Below, one piece after another: positions 1 through 8,179 of a stretch of DNA of 36,105 nucleotides. This DNA comes from Hylemonella sp. UBA6679. GTDB lineage: Bacteria; Pseudomonadota; Gammaproteobacteria; Burkholderiales; Burkholderiaceae_C. A program made the position numbers and the translations under genes. Location: contig DKJZ01000106.1 of NCBI GenBank assembly GCA_002454975.1, positions 1 through 36,105 of the forward strand. Reading direction: 5' to 3'. The notes under the pieces are model-generated. The model was given only the letters and a program-made list of their open reading frames with translations, was not told the origin of the DNA and did no database searches. Each line of letters opens with the position of its first letter. Position 1 is the first letter of the stretch.

Positions 1-1943
1 GGCGGCTTGCCCAGCAGCACGTCCATGGGCATGTTGACCGGGACCCCCACGCTCCCAACTGCGTGTGGTTCGCTGCCCCCCGAGTGGGCTGTGCTTGCTT
101 GGGACGGCCCTGCGCTGCGCACGGGCGTTTTTCCGTCAAGGTGAGCGTCGTCATTTGCGACAACGAGTTGACGCTCCTCAGTCGCCACACCAATCACCGC
201 AAAGGGACAACGCTCGCGCTCACAAAACGCTTTGAACAGCTCAAGAGACTCTGGCGCAATCGCCATCACATAACGCTCTTGGCTTTCATTGCACCAAATC
301 TCTTTGGGTGCTAAGCCGCTTTCTTCCAGCTGCACGGCGCGCAGGTCAAACCTGGCGCCACGGCCGGCGTCGTTGGTCAACTCGGGGAAGGCGTTGGACA
401 AACCGCCGGCGCCCACGTCGTGGATGGCCAAAATGGGGTTGGCAGCACCCAGGCCCCAGCAATGGTTGATGACCTCTTGCGCGCGGCGCTCAATTTCGGG
501 GTTGCCACGCTGCACGGAATCAAAGTCCAGCTCGGCCGCGTTCGCACCAGTGGCCATGGAGCTGGCCGCACCGCCGCCCATGCCAATGCGCATGCCCGGG
601 CCACCCAATTGGATGAGCAAGGTGCCCGCAGGGAACAAGATTTTTTGCGTTTGGCCAGCGTCGATCGCGCCCAAGCCGCCGGCAATCATGATGGGCTTGT
701 GGTAACCGCGGCGCACGCTGTCCACATCGCTGGTGATGGTCTGCTCGTACTCGCGGAAATAACCGGTGAGGTTGGGCCGGCCAAATTCGTTGTTGAAAGC
801 GGCACCACCCAGGGGGCCTTCAACCATGATTTGCAGCGGGCTGGCGATGTGCTCGGGCTTGCCAAAGCTGTTGTCGAACAAGCGCGACACGGTAAAGCCC
901 GTCAAGCCCGCTTTGGGCTTGGAGCCGCGGCCGGTGGCGCCCTCGTCACGAATTTCACCGCCGGCGCCGGTAGAGGCGCCAGGGAACGGCGAGATGGCGG
1001 TGGGGTGGTTGTGGGTTTCCACCTTCATCAGCACATGGCTGAGCGCACTCTCTTTTTGATAGCTAGGTGCTAAAGCACCATCGGGGTTAGCGGCCATTTT
1101 GGCCATGAAGCGCTCAATGGTGTGCCCCTCCATGATGGAGGCGTTGTCCGAGTAGGCCACCACCGTGTGCTGTGGGCTGGTCTGGTGCGTGTGGCGGATC
1201 ATGCCAAACATGCTCTTGGGCTGGGCCACACCGTCGATGGTGAAATCAGCGTTGAAAATTTTGTGGCGGCAGTGCTCGGAGTTGGCCTGCGCAAACATCA
1301 TCAACTCCACATCGGTGGGGTTGCGGCCCAAGCCCGTAAAGGCTTTGACCAGGTAATCAATTTCATCGTCGGCCAGGGCCAAGCCAAAGGTTTTGTTGGC
1401 CGCTTCCAGGGCTGCGCGCCCGCCACCCAGCACATCGACATGCGCCATGGGCTCGGCCTGCAGCTCGGTGAACAAAGCGTGCGCTTGGCTGCGGTCGCTC
1501 AAGGCGCTTTCGGTCATGCGGTCGTGCAGCAAGGCCGCCACTTGGCCCCACTGTTGGGCGCTCAAAGCCGCGGTGCTGAGCAAGCCCGATTTGAGCGTGA
1601 CGCGGTATTCCACCAAACGCTCTACCCGGCGCACCTGCAAGCCGCAGTTGCGGGCAATGTCGGTGGCCTTCGAAGCCCAGGGCGAAACCGTGCCCAGGCG
1701 GGGCAACACCACCACCAAAGCGCCGTCTTGCGGGCCGGTGTAGGGCTCGCCATAGGTCAGCAAGGCTGCGAGCTTGGTGCTCAGGCTGACATCAGGGGCG
1801 CTGTCGCAGGCCACCAGGTGCACATAGCGCGCTGCAATGCCCGTGATTTTGTCGTGAATGGCTGTCAGGCGGGGCAGGAGTTGCGCAACGCGAAAGGGGC
1901 TCAGCGCGCTGGCGCCCTCGAATGAGGAGATGTGCAGGGTCAC
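1..1943 (-). CDS. purL: phosphoribosylformylglycinamidine synthase, N-terminal half (partial at window edge)
   Basis: PurL makes formylglycinamidine ribonucleotide from FGAR, glutamine and ATP, the fourth step of purine synthesis, in the cytoplasm. About 647 codons are visible of a large-type enzyme normally near 1300 residues; the rest, including the glutaminase domain, lies beyond the left edge. Seen motifs include ANSEHCRHKIFNADF, the ATP/metal-site stretch KVETHNHPTAISPFPGAS followed by GGEIRDEGATGRG, and GGAAFNNEFGRPNLTGYF. The start is taken as GTG at 1943 (MTLHISSFEGASALSPF), because an in-frame stop lies a short way upstream and this gives the usual N-terminus. A possible -10 box (TAAAAT, minus strand 1997-1992) lies about 50 nt upstream. 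Two repeat-like segments are translated inside the gene (residues about 288-297 and 602-635); see the repeat entries. Divergent from map. The identification is secure. Confidence 0.96.
   Translation of the reverse strand, partial: MTLHISSFEGASALSPFRVAQLLPRLTAIHDKITGIAARYVHLVACDSAPDVSLSTKLAALLTYGEPYTGPQDGALVVVLPRLGTVSPWASKATDIARNCGLQVRRVERLVEYRVTLKSGLLSTAALSAQQWGQVAALLHDRMTESALSDRSQAHALFTELQAEPMAHVDVLGGGRAALEAANKTFGLALADDEIDYLVKAFTGLGRNPTDVELMMFAQANSEHCRHKIFNADFTIDGVAQPKSMFGMIRHTHQTSPQHTVVAYSDNASIMEGHTIERFMAKMAANPDGALAPSYQKESALSHVLMKVETHNHPTAISPFPGASTGAGGEIRDEGATGRGSKPKAGLTGFTVSRLFDNSFGKPEHIASPLQIMVEGPLGGAAFNNEFGRPNLTGYFREYEQTITSDVDSVRRGYHKPIMIAGGLGAIDAGQTQKILFPAGTLLIQLGGPGMRIGMGGGAASSMATGANAAELDFDSVQRGNPEIERRAQEVINHCWGLGAANPILAIHDVGAGGLSNAFPELTNDAGRGARFDLRAVQLEESGLAPKEIWCNESQERYVMAIAPESLELFKAFCERERCPFAVIGVATEERQLVVANDDAHLDGKTPVRSAGPSQASTAHSGGSEPHAVGSVGVPVNMPMDVLLGKP
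40..140 (-). repeat. GC-rich repeat-like element translated in frame within purL
   Basis: On the minus strand this stretch reads through CAGGGCCGTCCCAAGC, then CTCGGGGGGCAGCGA and GGGAGCGTGGGGG. I recognise this as resembling a family of intergenic repeats common in Comamonadaceae genomes; that is recall, not a search. It encodes about 30 low-complexity residues rich in Ser, Gly, Ala and Pro (PurL residues about 602-635). They lie between the conserved VIG-ATEE segment and the conserved PMDVLLGKPP segment, where E. coli PurL has only a short linker. The frame is kept throughout. Confidence 0.6.
1053..1080. repeat. small palindromic repeat-like segment inside purL
   Basis: The stretch contains TTTTTGATAGCTA followed by the hairpin GGTGC-TAAA-GCACC (1066-1079). 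A GATAGCTA/TAGCTATC core next to a short inverted repeat is typical of small dispersed repeats I recall from Comamonadaceae. It encodes PurL residues about 288-297 (GALAPSYQKE), directly before the conserved KVETHNHPTA motif and in a region of variable length among PurL proteins. Confidence 0.45.
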
Positions 1944-2059
1944 GGTGGTGGCTTGGTTCAGTCGTAGAGGGCCGCGCCCCCTGAGCTGGCTATTTTATCC
2001 GCCCCGTTTGCGCAGGCAGCAGCTGTCTGATGCGCAGAACGAGAAACAGCGGCAGATGG

Positions 2060-2065
2060 GATAAT
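2060..2065 (+). promoter_or_regulatory. -10 element for map, leaderless arrangement
   Basis: GATAAT within TGGGATAATTC ends 7 nt before the map ATG at 2073. Transcription starting 6-8 nt downstream of a -10 box would begin at or next to the A of the start codon. No Shine-Dalgarno sequence is visible. No good -35 box is seen. The same GGGATAAT precedes dapC and chrA at almost the same distance. Confidence 0.55.
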
Positions 2066-2072
2066 TCACACC

Positions 2073-2900
2073 ATGACCATTCTGCAAAACGACCAAGAGA
2101 TTGACGGCATGCGCACCGCCGGGCGCCTGGCCTCTGAAGTGCTGGACTACCTCACGCCCTTTGTGAAACCCGGTGTCACCACCAACGAGCTCGACAAGCT
2201 GGCCCACGACTACATCACCGGGGTGCAAGGTGCGATCCCTGCCCCGCTGAACTACGCCCCCTCGGGCTACAAGCCTTACCCCAAGTCCATTTGTACCTCG
2301 ATCAACCACCAGGTCTGCCACGGCATTCCCAACGAGAAGGCGCTGAAAAAGGGCGATATCGTCAATATCGACATCACCGTCATCAAAGACGGCTGGCATG
2401 GCGACACCAGCCGCATGTTCTCGGTGGGCGAGACCTCGATCGCGGCCAAGCGCCTGTGCCAGTTCACCTACGAGGCCATGTGGCATGGCATTTTGCAGGT
2501 CAAGCCAGGGGCGCGGCTCGGTGACATCGGCTGGGCCATCCAAAAATTTGCTGAAGACAACGGGTTCTCGGTGGTGCGCGAGTTTTGCGGCCACGGCATT
2601 GGTCGGGTGTTCCACGACGAGCCCCAGGTGCTGCACTACGGCAAACCTGGCACGCTGTCTGAGTTGGTCGAAGGCATGACCTTCACCATCGAGCCCATGA
2701 TCAACGCTGGGCGCAAAGAGATCAAAGAGCTGGGCGACGGCTGGACCATCGTGACCAAAGACCACTCGCTCTCCGCCCAGTGGGAGCACACGGTGCTGGT
2801 GACCCGCAATGGCTTTGAGGTGCTGACCCTGTCTGAAGGCTACCCCGCCCTGCCCGCTTTTGCAGCCCAAGCCATCGAGGCCCTCAAGGCCACCGCCTGA
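2073..2900 (+). CDS. map: type I methionine aminopeptidase
   Basis: Removes the initiator methionine from nascent proteins in the cytoplasm, using a two-metal centre. The 275-residue length is close to the 264 of E. coli Map. The five metal ligands of the pita-bread fold are all present: D100 and D111 (in NIDITVIKDGWHGDTSRMF), H174 (FCGHGIGRVFH), E207 (TIEPMI) and E238 (QWEHTVLV). H83 in CHGIP matches the substrate-side histidine. There is no N-terminal SH3-like or zinc-finger extension, so this is the bacterial short form. The ATG at 2073 is preceded by a -10-like box rather than a ribosome binding site. glnD follows after 19 nt and is probably co-transcribed. Confidence 0.97.
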   Translation: MTILQNDQEIDGMRTAGRLASEVLDYLTPFVKPGVTTNELDKLAHDYITGVQGAIPAPLNYAPSGYKPYPKSICTSINHQVCHGIPNEKALKKGDIVNIDITVIKDGWHGDTSRMFSVGETSIAAKRLCQFTYEAMWHGILQVKPGARLGDIGWAIQKFAEDNGFSVVREFCGHGIGRVFHDEPQVLHYGKPGTLSELVEGMTFTIEPMINAGRKEIKELGDGWTIVTKDHSLSAQWEHTVLVTRNGFEVLTLSEGYPALPAFAAQAIEALKATA

Positions 2901-2919
2901 GCGAGCCCAGCCAGCTGCC

Positions 2920-5493
2920 ATGACCACGCCCCAAGCCCTGCGCGAGCAATACCGGCAAGACAAGGCAGCGCTGCTCGCGCCCTTGGCGGCAGCCGGTGAC
3001 TCCACCCGTGGCGTGCTGCGCGCGCTCCAAGCGCTCTCCCACCTCAGCGACAGCGCCCTAACTGAGCTGTGGCAGCTCAGCGGCTTGCCAGACACCTTGG
3101 CGCTGGCCGCGGTGGGGGGCTTTGGGCGCGGTGAGTTGTTTCCTTACTCAGACATTGATGTGCTGCTGCTCTTGCCCGATGGCTTGAGCCCAGAGCAAGA
3201 CGCGGCCCTCAAACCGCAGCTGGAAAACTTCATCACCAGCTGCTGGGACGCCGGGCTGGAAATTGCCTCAAGCGTGCGCACCCTGAGCGAGTGCCTGAGC
3301 GAGTCGGCCAAAGACGTCACCATCCAAACCGCCTTGCTCGAGGCGCGGTTGATCACGGGCAACGCGCCCTTGTTTGCACAATTTCAGGCGCAGTACACCG
3401 CGCAAATGGACCCGCGCGCTTTTTTTGTGGCCAAAACGCTGGAGATGAACCAGCGCCACAACAAGTTTGAAGACACGCCCTACGCCTTGGAGCCCAATTG
3501 CAAAGAGTCGCCCGGCGGTTTGCGCGACTTGCAGGTGGTGTTGTGGGTCAGCCGAGCCGCTGGCCTGGGCAAAAGCTGGAACGACCTGGCCCGCCACGGC
3601 TTGGCCACGCCTTTTGAGGTCACGCAGCTCAAACGCAACGAGGCCACGCTGCATTTCATCCGCACCCGCTTGCACCTCATGGCCAAGCGGCGCGAAGACC
3701 GTTTGGTGTTTGACCTGCAAACGGCTGTGGCGCAAAGCATGGGCTACGAGAACGGTGTCAAACGCGCCAGCGAAACCCTCATGCGCCGCTACTACTGGGC
3801 GGCCAAAGCTGTGGTGCAGCTCAACGAGATTTTGTTGCTCAACATCGAGGCACGCCTGAACCCCAGCGCCCAGAGCATCAAGCCCATCAATGCGCGTTTT
3901 TCAGACAACAACGGCCTCATTGAGGTCAACAGCGACGACCTGTACCAGCGCCACCCCCACGCGATCCTGGAAACCTTCCATGTGTTCCAGACCACCGAGG
4001 GTGCCAAAGGTTTTTCAGCGCGCACGCTGCGCGCCCTGTACAACGCTCGGCGCCTGATGAATGGCGACTTCCGCAAAGACCCTGCCAACCGCGCCAGGTT
4101 CATGGCCATCCTGCAAGAGTCTGATGGCATCACCCACGCCATGCGCCTGCTCAACCAAACCTCGGTGTTGGGTCGCTACCTGTGGGTGTTTCGCGGCATC
4201 GTGGGGCAAATGCAGCACGACCTGTTTCATGTCTACACGGTAGACCAGCACATCCTGATGGTGCTGCGCAATGTGCGTCGCTTTTTCTTGGCTGAGCATG
4301 CCCACGAGTACCCCTTTTGCTCGCAACTTGCCGCGGGCTGGGACAAGCCCTGGGTGCTGTACGCGGCGGCCCTGTTTCACGACATTGCCAAGGGCCGCGG
4401 GGGTGACCATTCGGAATTGGGCACACACGAGGTCAAGCGCTTTTGCAAAGACCACGGCATTGCCAAAGACGACGCGCAACTCATAGCCTTTTTGGTCAAA
4501 GAGCACCTGTGCATGAGCCAGATTGCGCAAAAGTCTGACCTGAGCGACCCCGATGTGATCCACGCTTTTGCCAAGCGCGTGGGCAACGAGCGCTATCTGA
4601 CCGCGCTGTACCTGCTCACCGTGGCCGACATCCGCGGCACCTCTCCCAAGGTGTGGAACGCCTGGAAAGGCAAGCTGCTTGAAGACCTGTACCGCTACAC
4701 CCTGCGCACCCTAGGCGGCCACGCGCCATCGCCCGATGCCGAGGTGGAGGCGCGCAAACGCGAGGCCCTGGTCTTGATTGCGCGTTTTAGCCTGCCCTTT
4801 GAAGCGCACAAGCCGCTGTGGGACACGCTCGATGTGAGCTACTTCATGCGCCACGACGCCCAAGACATTGCCTGGCACACACGCCATCTCTCGCGCCTGG
4901 TGGGTACCGACAAAGTGGTCGTCAAAGCCCGCCTCTCGCCGGTGGGTGAAGGCCTGCAAATCGCGGTCTACACCAAAGACCAGCCCGATTTGTTTGCCCG
5001 CATTTGCGGCTACTTTGACCAGGCGGGCTTCAGCATTTTGGATGCGCGCATCCACACCGCACGCAACGGCTACGCCCTCGACACTTTCCAGGTGGTCACG
5101 CCCCACCTCAACGAGCACTACCAAGAGCTCAGCAACATGGTGGAGTTTGAGTTGGCCCGGGCGGTGCAAGAAGGTGGAGAGTTACCCGCGCCCAGCCGTG
5201 GTCGTTTGTCGCGGCGGGTGAAGAGCTTTCCTGTCACCCCACGTGTGACCCTCAAGCCCGATGAAAAAGCCCAGCGCTGGTTGCTCAGCATCTCTGCCAG
5301 CGACCAAGCTGGCCTACTCTACAACGTGGCGCGGGTGCTGGCCAAACACCACATCAACCTGCAACTCGCCAAGGTCAACACCTTGGGCGAACGCGTGGAC
5401 GACATGTTTTTGGTCGATGGCCCCGAGCTGCAAAACAACCGCAAACAGCTCGACATCGAAAAAGAACTGCTCGGCGTGCTGGCCGCCACCTGA
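2920..5493 (+). CDS. glnD: bifunctional PII uridylyltransferase / uridylyl-removing enzyme
   Basis: GlnD senses glutamine: it uridylylates PII proteins when glutamine is low and removes UMP when it is high, so controlling nitrogen assimilation. The protein has 857 residues, near the 890 of E. coli. Domain order is as expected: a nucleotidyltransferase domain with GGFGRGELFPYSDID (66-80); a helical linker with CKESPGGLRDLQ; an HD phosphohydrolase domain with LFHDIAKGRGGDHS (H487, D488); and two C-terminal ACT domains at about 679-760 and 786-857 that bind glutamine. The frame is open upstream into map, but the ATG at 2920 gives the usual N-terminus and leaves a 19-nt gap after map. Convergent with def, with only 3 nt between the two stop codons. 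Confidence 0.97.
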   Translation: MTTPQALREQYRQDKAALLAPLAAAGDSTRGVLRALQALSHLSDSALTELWQLSGLPDTLALAAVGGFGRGELFPYSDIDVLLLLPDGLSPEQDAALKPQLENFITSCWDAGLEIASSVRTLSECLSESAKDVTIQTALLEARLITGNAPLFAQFQAQYTAQMDPRAFFVAKTLEMNQRHNKFEDTPYALEPNCKESPGGLRDLQVVLWVSRAAGLGKSWNDLARHGLATPFEVTQLKRNEATLHFIRTRLHLMAKRREDRLVFDLQTAVAQSMGYENGVKRASETLMRRYYWAAKAVVQLNEILLLNIEARLNPSAQSIKPINARFSDNNGLIEVNSDDLYQRHPHAILETFHVFQTTEGAKGFSARTLRALYNARRLMNGDFRKDPANRARFMAILQESDGITHAMRLLNQTSVLGRYLWVFRGIVGQMQHDLFHVYTVDQHILMVLRNVRRFFLAEHAHEYPFCSQLAAGWDKPWVLYAAALFHDIAKGRGGDHSELGTHEVKRFCKDHGIAKDDAQLIAFLVKEHLCMSQIAQKSDLSDPDVIHAFAKRVGNERYLTALYLLTVADIRGTSPKVWNAWKGKLLEDLYRYTLRTLGGHAPSPDAEVEARKREALVLIARFSLPFEAHKPLWDTLDVSYFMRHDAQDIAWHTRHLSRLVGTDKVVVKARLSPVGEGLQIAVYTKDQPDLFARICGYFDQAGFSILDARIHTARNGYALDTFQVVTPHLNEHYQELSNMVEFELARAVQEGGELPAPSRGRLSRRVKSFPVTPRVTLKPDEKAQRWLLSISASDQAGLLYNVARVLAKHHINLQLAKVNTLGERVDDMFLVDGPELQNNRKQLDIEKELLGVLAAT

Positions 5494-5496
5494 GCC

Positions 5497-6048
5497 TCAG
5501 TCGTCCTGCGCGTCCAAGCCAGGAAACAGCACCGAGGTGTAGCCAAAGCGGCTGAAATCACGCACCCGCATGGGGTAGAGCACGCCCATGAGGTGGTCAC
5601 ACTCGTGTTGCACCACGCGGGCATGAAAGCCATGAACCGTGCGGTCGATGGGGTCGCCGTAGGGGTCAAAGCCCTGGTAGCGCAGGCTTTGGTAGCGCGG
5701 CACCACACCGCGCAAACCGGGCACCGACAAGCAGCCCTCCCAGCCCTCTTCTTCCAGCAACACGCCCTGTGCATCAGGCACAGGCGTGAGCACAGGGTTG
5801 ATCAGCACGGTGCGCGGCACCACCGGCGCCTGCGGGTAGCGTGGGTTGGGTTCCCCGGAACCGAAAATCACCACCTGAAGATCGACCCCAATTTGAGGGG
5901 CGGCCAGGCCTGCGCCATCGGCGGCACGCATGGTGTCGAGCAGATCGGTGATGAGCAGATGCAAATCATCGGTGTCAAACGCTGTGACGGGCTGGGCCAC
6001 GCGCAGCAGCCGCGCATCACCCATTTTGAGAATCTCGCGCACGGTCAT
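5497..6048 (-). CDS. def: peptide deformylase
   Basis: Removes the formyl group from the N-terminal methionine of new proteins; it acts before Map, which lies 3 kb away on the other strand. All three family motifs are present in 183 residues: GAGLAAPQIG (45-54), EGCLSVPG with metal ligand C106, and QHECDHLMG with H148, catalytic E149 and H152. The last motif has Cys where many family members have Met or Ile (HECDH rather than HEMDH/HEIDH). It is the last gene of the smc-zipA-ligA-def operon: its ATG overlaps the ligA stop by 4 nt (ATGA), suggesting translational coupling. Many bacteria pair def with fmt; no fmt is present here, so this copy may be a second deformylase. Confidence 0.95.
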   Translation of the reverse strand: MTVREILKMGDARLLRVAQPVTAFDTDDLHLLITDLLDTMRAADGAGLAAPQIGVDLQVVIFGSGEPNPRYPQAPVVPRTVLINPVLTPVPDAQGVLLEEEGWEGCLSVPGLRGVVPRYQSLRYQGFDPYGDPIDRTVHGFHARVVQHECDHLMGVLYPMRVRDFSRFGYTSVLFPGLDAQDD

Positions 6049-8171
6049 GTGTCAGCCTCCAGCATTTGGAGCATTTGCGCCTCGTCGATCACTGGCACAC
6101 CCAGCTCTTGGGCTTTGTCGAGTTTGCTGCCCGCCTCGGTGCCGGCCAAAACATAGCTGGTTTTTTTGCTCACCGAGCCAGCCACTTTGGCGCCGGCCGC
6201 TTCGAGTTTGTCTTTGGCCTCATCGCGGCTGAGTGTGGGCAGCGTGCCAGTGATGACAAAGGTCTTGCCCGCCAAGGGTTTGGGGCCGGCATGTCCTGGG
6301 GTGGACTCGTCCCAGCGCACACCGCAAGCCCGCAGCTGCTCGACCACCTCGCGGTTATGCGGCTGGGCAAAAAAGGTGTGGATGCTTGCGGCCACCACGG
6401 GCCCCACGTCTTGCACCAAAAGCAGTTCGTCCACGCTGGCGGCCATGATGGCATCGAGCGTGCCAAAGTGACGCGAGAGCTCTTTGGCTGTGGCCTCGCC
6501 CACATGGCGTATGCCCAGGCCAAACACAAAGCGCGCCAAGGTGGTGGCTTTGGAGGCCTCCAGGGCCTGCAAAATGTTCTGCGCTGATTTGTCGGCCATG
6601 CGCTCTAAATTGGCCAGGGCCGTCAACCCAAGCCGGTACAAGTCCGGCAGGGTTTTGATGACACCACTGTCAACCAGCTGGTCCACCAGCTTTTCACCCA
6701 AGCCCTCGACCTCAACGGCGCGTCGGTGCGCAAAATGCAGGATGGCTTGCTTGCGCTGCGCGCTGCAAAACAAACCACCACTGCAGCGGTGGTCGGCCTC
6801 GCCCTCTTCGCGCACGGCATCGGAGCCGCACACGGGGCAAGTCGTTGGCAGGGTGAAAACAGGTGGCTCGCCCGTGCGCTTGTCCAGCAACACACCCACC
6901 ACCTCAGGAATCACATCGCCAGCGCGGCGCACGATCACGGTGTCGCCCACACGCACGTCTTTGCGACGCGCCTCGTCTTCGTTGTGCAAGGTGGCGTTGG
7001 TCACCGTCACGCCCCCCACAAACACCGGCGCGAGCTTGGCCACCGGGGTGAGTTTGCCGGTGCGCCCCACCTGCACGTCGATGCTTTGCACGGTGGTGAG
7101 TTGTTCTTGCGCGGGGTATTTGTGCGCCACGGCCCAGCGTGGCTCACGGGTGACAAAGCCCAGCTGCTTTTGCAGTGCCAAGCTGTTGACCTTGTAGACC
7201 ACCCCATCAATGTCAAAAGGCAGGGTGTCGCGGGCGGCGCCCATGCGCTGGTGAAAAGCAACCAGCGCGTTGGCCCCCTGCACCACCGCGGCGTGCTCGG
7301 ACACCGGCAAGCCCCAGGCTTTGAAGGCCTGCAGCCATGCAAAGTGCGTGGCTATGAGGTCGGTGCCAGGCGGCAACACGGGCGAGACCTCGCCCAGGCC
7401 GTAAGCAAAAAAACTCAAAGGGCGCTGCGCGGCAATGGCCGGGTCGAGCTGGCGCACCGCACCGGCGGCGGCATTGCGCGGGTTGACAAAGGTTTTCTCG
7501 CCTTTTTCGCCCGCAGCAATGCGCGCGCGTTGGCGCGCGTTGAGGGCTTCAAAATCATCGCGGCGCATGTACACCTCGCCACGCACCTCCAGCACATCGG
7601 GCACAGGCAGCGCTGGCGTGCTGCTGAGCTTGAGAGGTATTTGGCCGATGGTGCGGATGTTTTGCGTCACATCCTCGCCCACCTCGCCGTCACCGCGTGT
7701 GGCCGCTTGCACGAGCACACCGCCCTCATAGCGCAGGTTGATGGCCAGGCCATCGAACTTAAGTTCGGCCACATACGCCACCTCTTCAGCCTCGCCCAAG
7801 CCCAACTCTTTGCGAATGCGCGCGTCAAAAGCTTGTGCACCGCTGGCCTCGGTGTCGGTTTCGGTGCGTATGCTGAGCATGGGCACCGCGTGACGCGCTG
7901 GCGAGAAATGGTCCAACACCTTGCCGCCCACGCGCTGGGTGGGCGAATCGGGGCTGCGCCACTGCGGGTGCTGGTCCTCAAGACGCTGCAGGGCTTGGAA
8001 CAAACGGTCGTATTCAGCGTCTGGGATTTCAGGCGCATCAAGCACGTAATAGCAGTGCGCGTGGTGGTGCAGGGTCTGGCGCAAGGCCAGCATGCGGGCG
8101 TGATCGGGGGCGTGGTCAGGGGCGTCGTTGTCAGCAACCGGCGCCGCACCGAACAAATCGGGCGTGTGCAT
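6045..8171 (-). CDS. ligA: NAD-dependent DNA ligase
   Basis: Seals nicks in DNA during replication and repair, using NAD as the AMP donor. The 708 residues cover the whole LigA architecture: an N-terminal Ia domain with YYVLDAPEIPDAEYDRL; the adenylation domain with AMP-accepting lysine K138 in ELKFDGLAI; an OB fold; a zinc finger with C445, C448, C463 and C469; a helix-hairpin-helix region; and a C-terminal BRCT domain (about 631-708) with the motif GKTFVITGTLP. The ATG at 8171 lies 8 nt after the zipA stop, and its own stop overlaps the def start. The zipA-ligA order is common in beta- and gammaproteobacteria. Confidence 0.97.
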   Translation of the reverse strand: MHTPDLFGAAPVADNDAPDHAPDHARMLALRQTLHHHAHCYYVLDAPEIPDAEYDRLFQALQRLEDQHPQWRSPDSPTQRVGGKVLDHFSPARHAVPMLSIRTETDTEASGAQAFDARIRKELGLGEAEEVAYVAELKFDGLAINLRYEGGVLVQAATRGDGEVGEDVTQNIRTIGQIPLKLSSTPALPVPDVLEVRGEVYMRRDDFEALNARQRARIAAGEKGEKTFVNPRNAAAGAVRQLDPAIAAQRPLSFFAYGLGEVSPVLPPGTDLIATHFAWLQAFKAWGLPVSEHAAVVQGANALVAFHQRMGAARDTLPFDIDGVVYKVNSLALQKQLGFVTREPRWAVAHKYPAQEQLTTVQSIDVQVGRTGKLTPVAKLAPVFVGGVTVTNATLHNEDEARRKDVRVGDTVIVRRAGDVIPEVVGVLLDKRTGEPPVFTLPTTCPVCGSDAVREEGEADHRCSGGLFCSAQRKQAILHFAHRRAVEVEGLGEKLVDQLVDSGVIKTLPDLYRLGLTALANLERMADKSAQNILQALEASKATTLARFVFGLGIRHVGEATAKELSRHFGTLDAIMAASVDELLLVQDVGPVVAASIHTFFAQPHNREVVEQLRACGVRWDESTPGHAGPKPLAGKTFVITGTLPTLSRDEAKDKLEAAGAKVAGSVSKKTSYVLAGTEAGSKLDKAQELGVPVIDEAQMLQMLEADT

Positions 8172-8179
8172 CGCAGCCT

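Noticed and set aside
1122..1925. Plus-strand open frame of 267 codons opposite purL
   Set aside because: Antisense to the conserved N-terminal part of purL, with no recognisable domain and composition typical of a reverse-strand frame.
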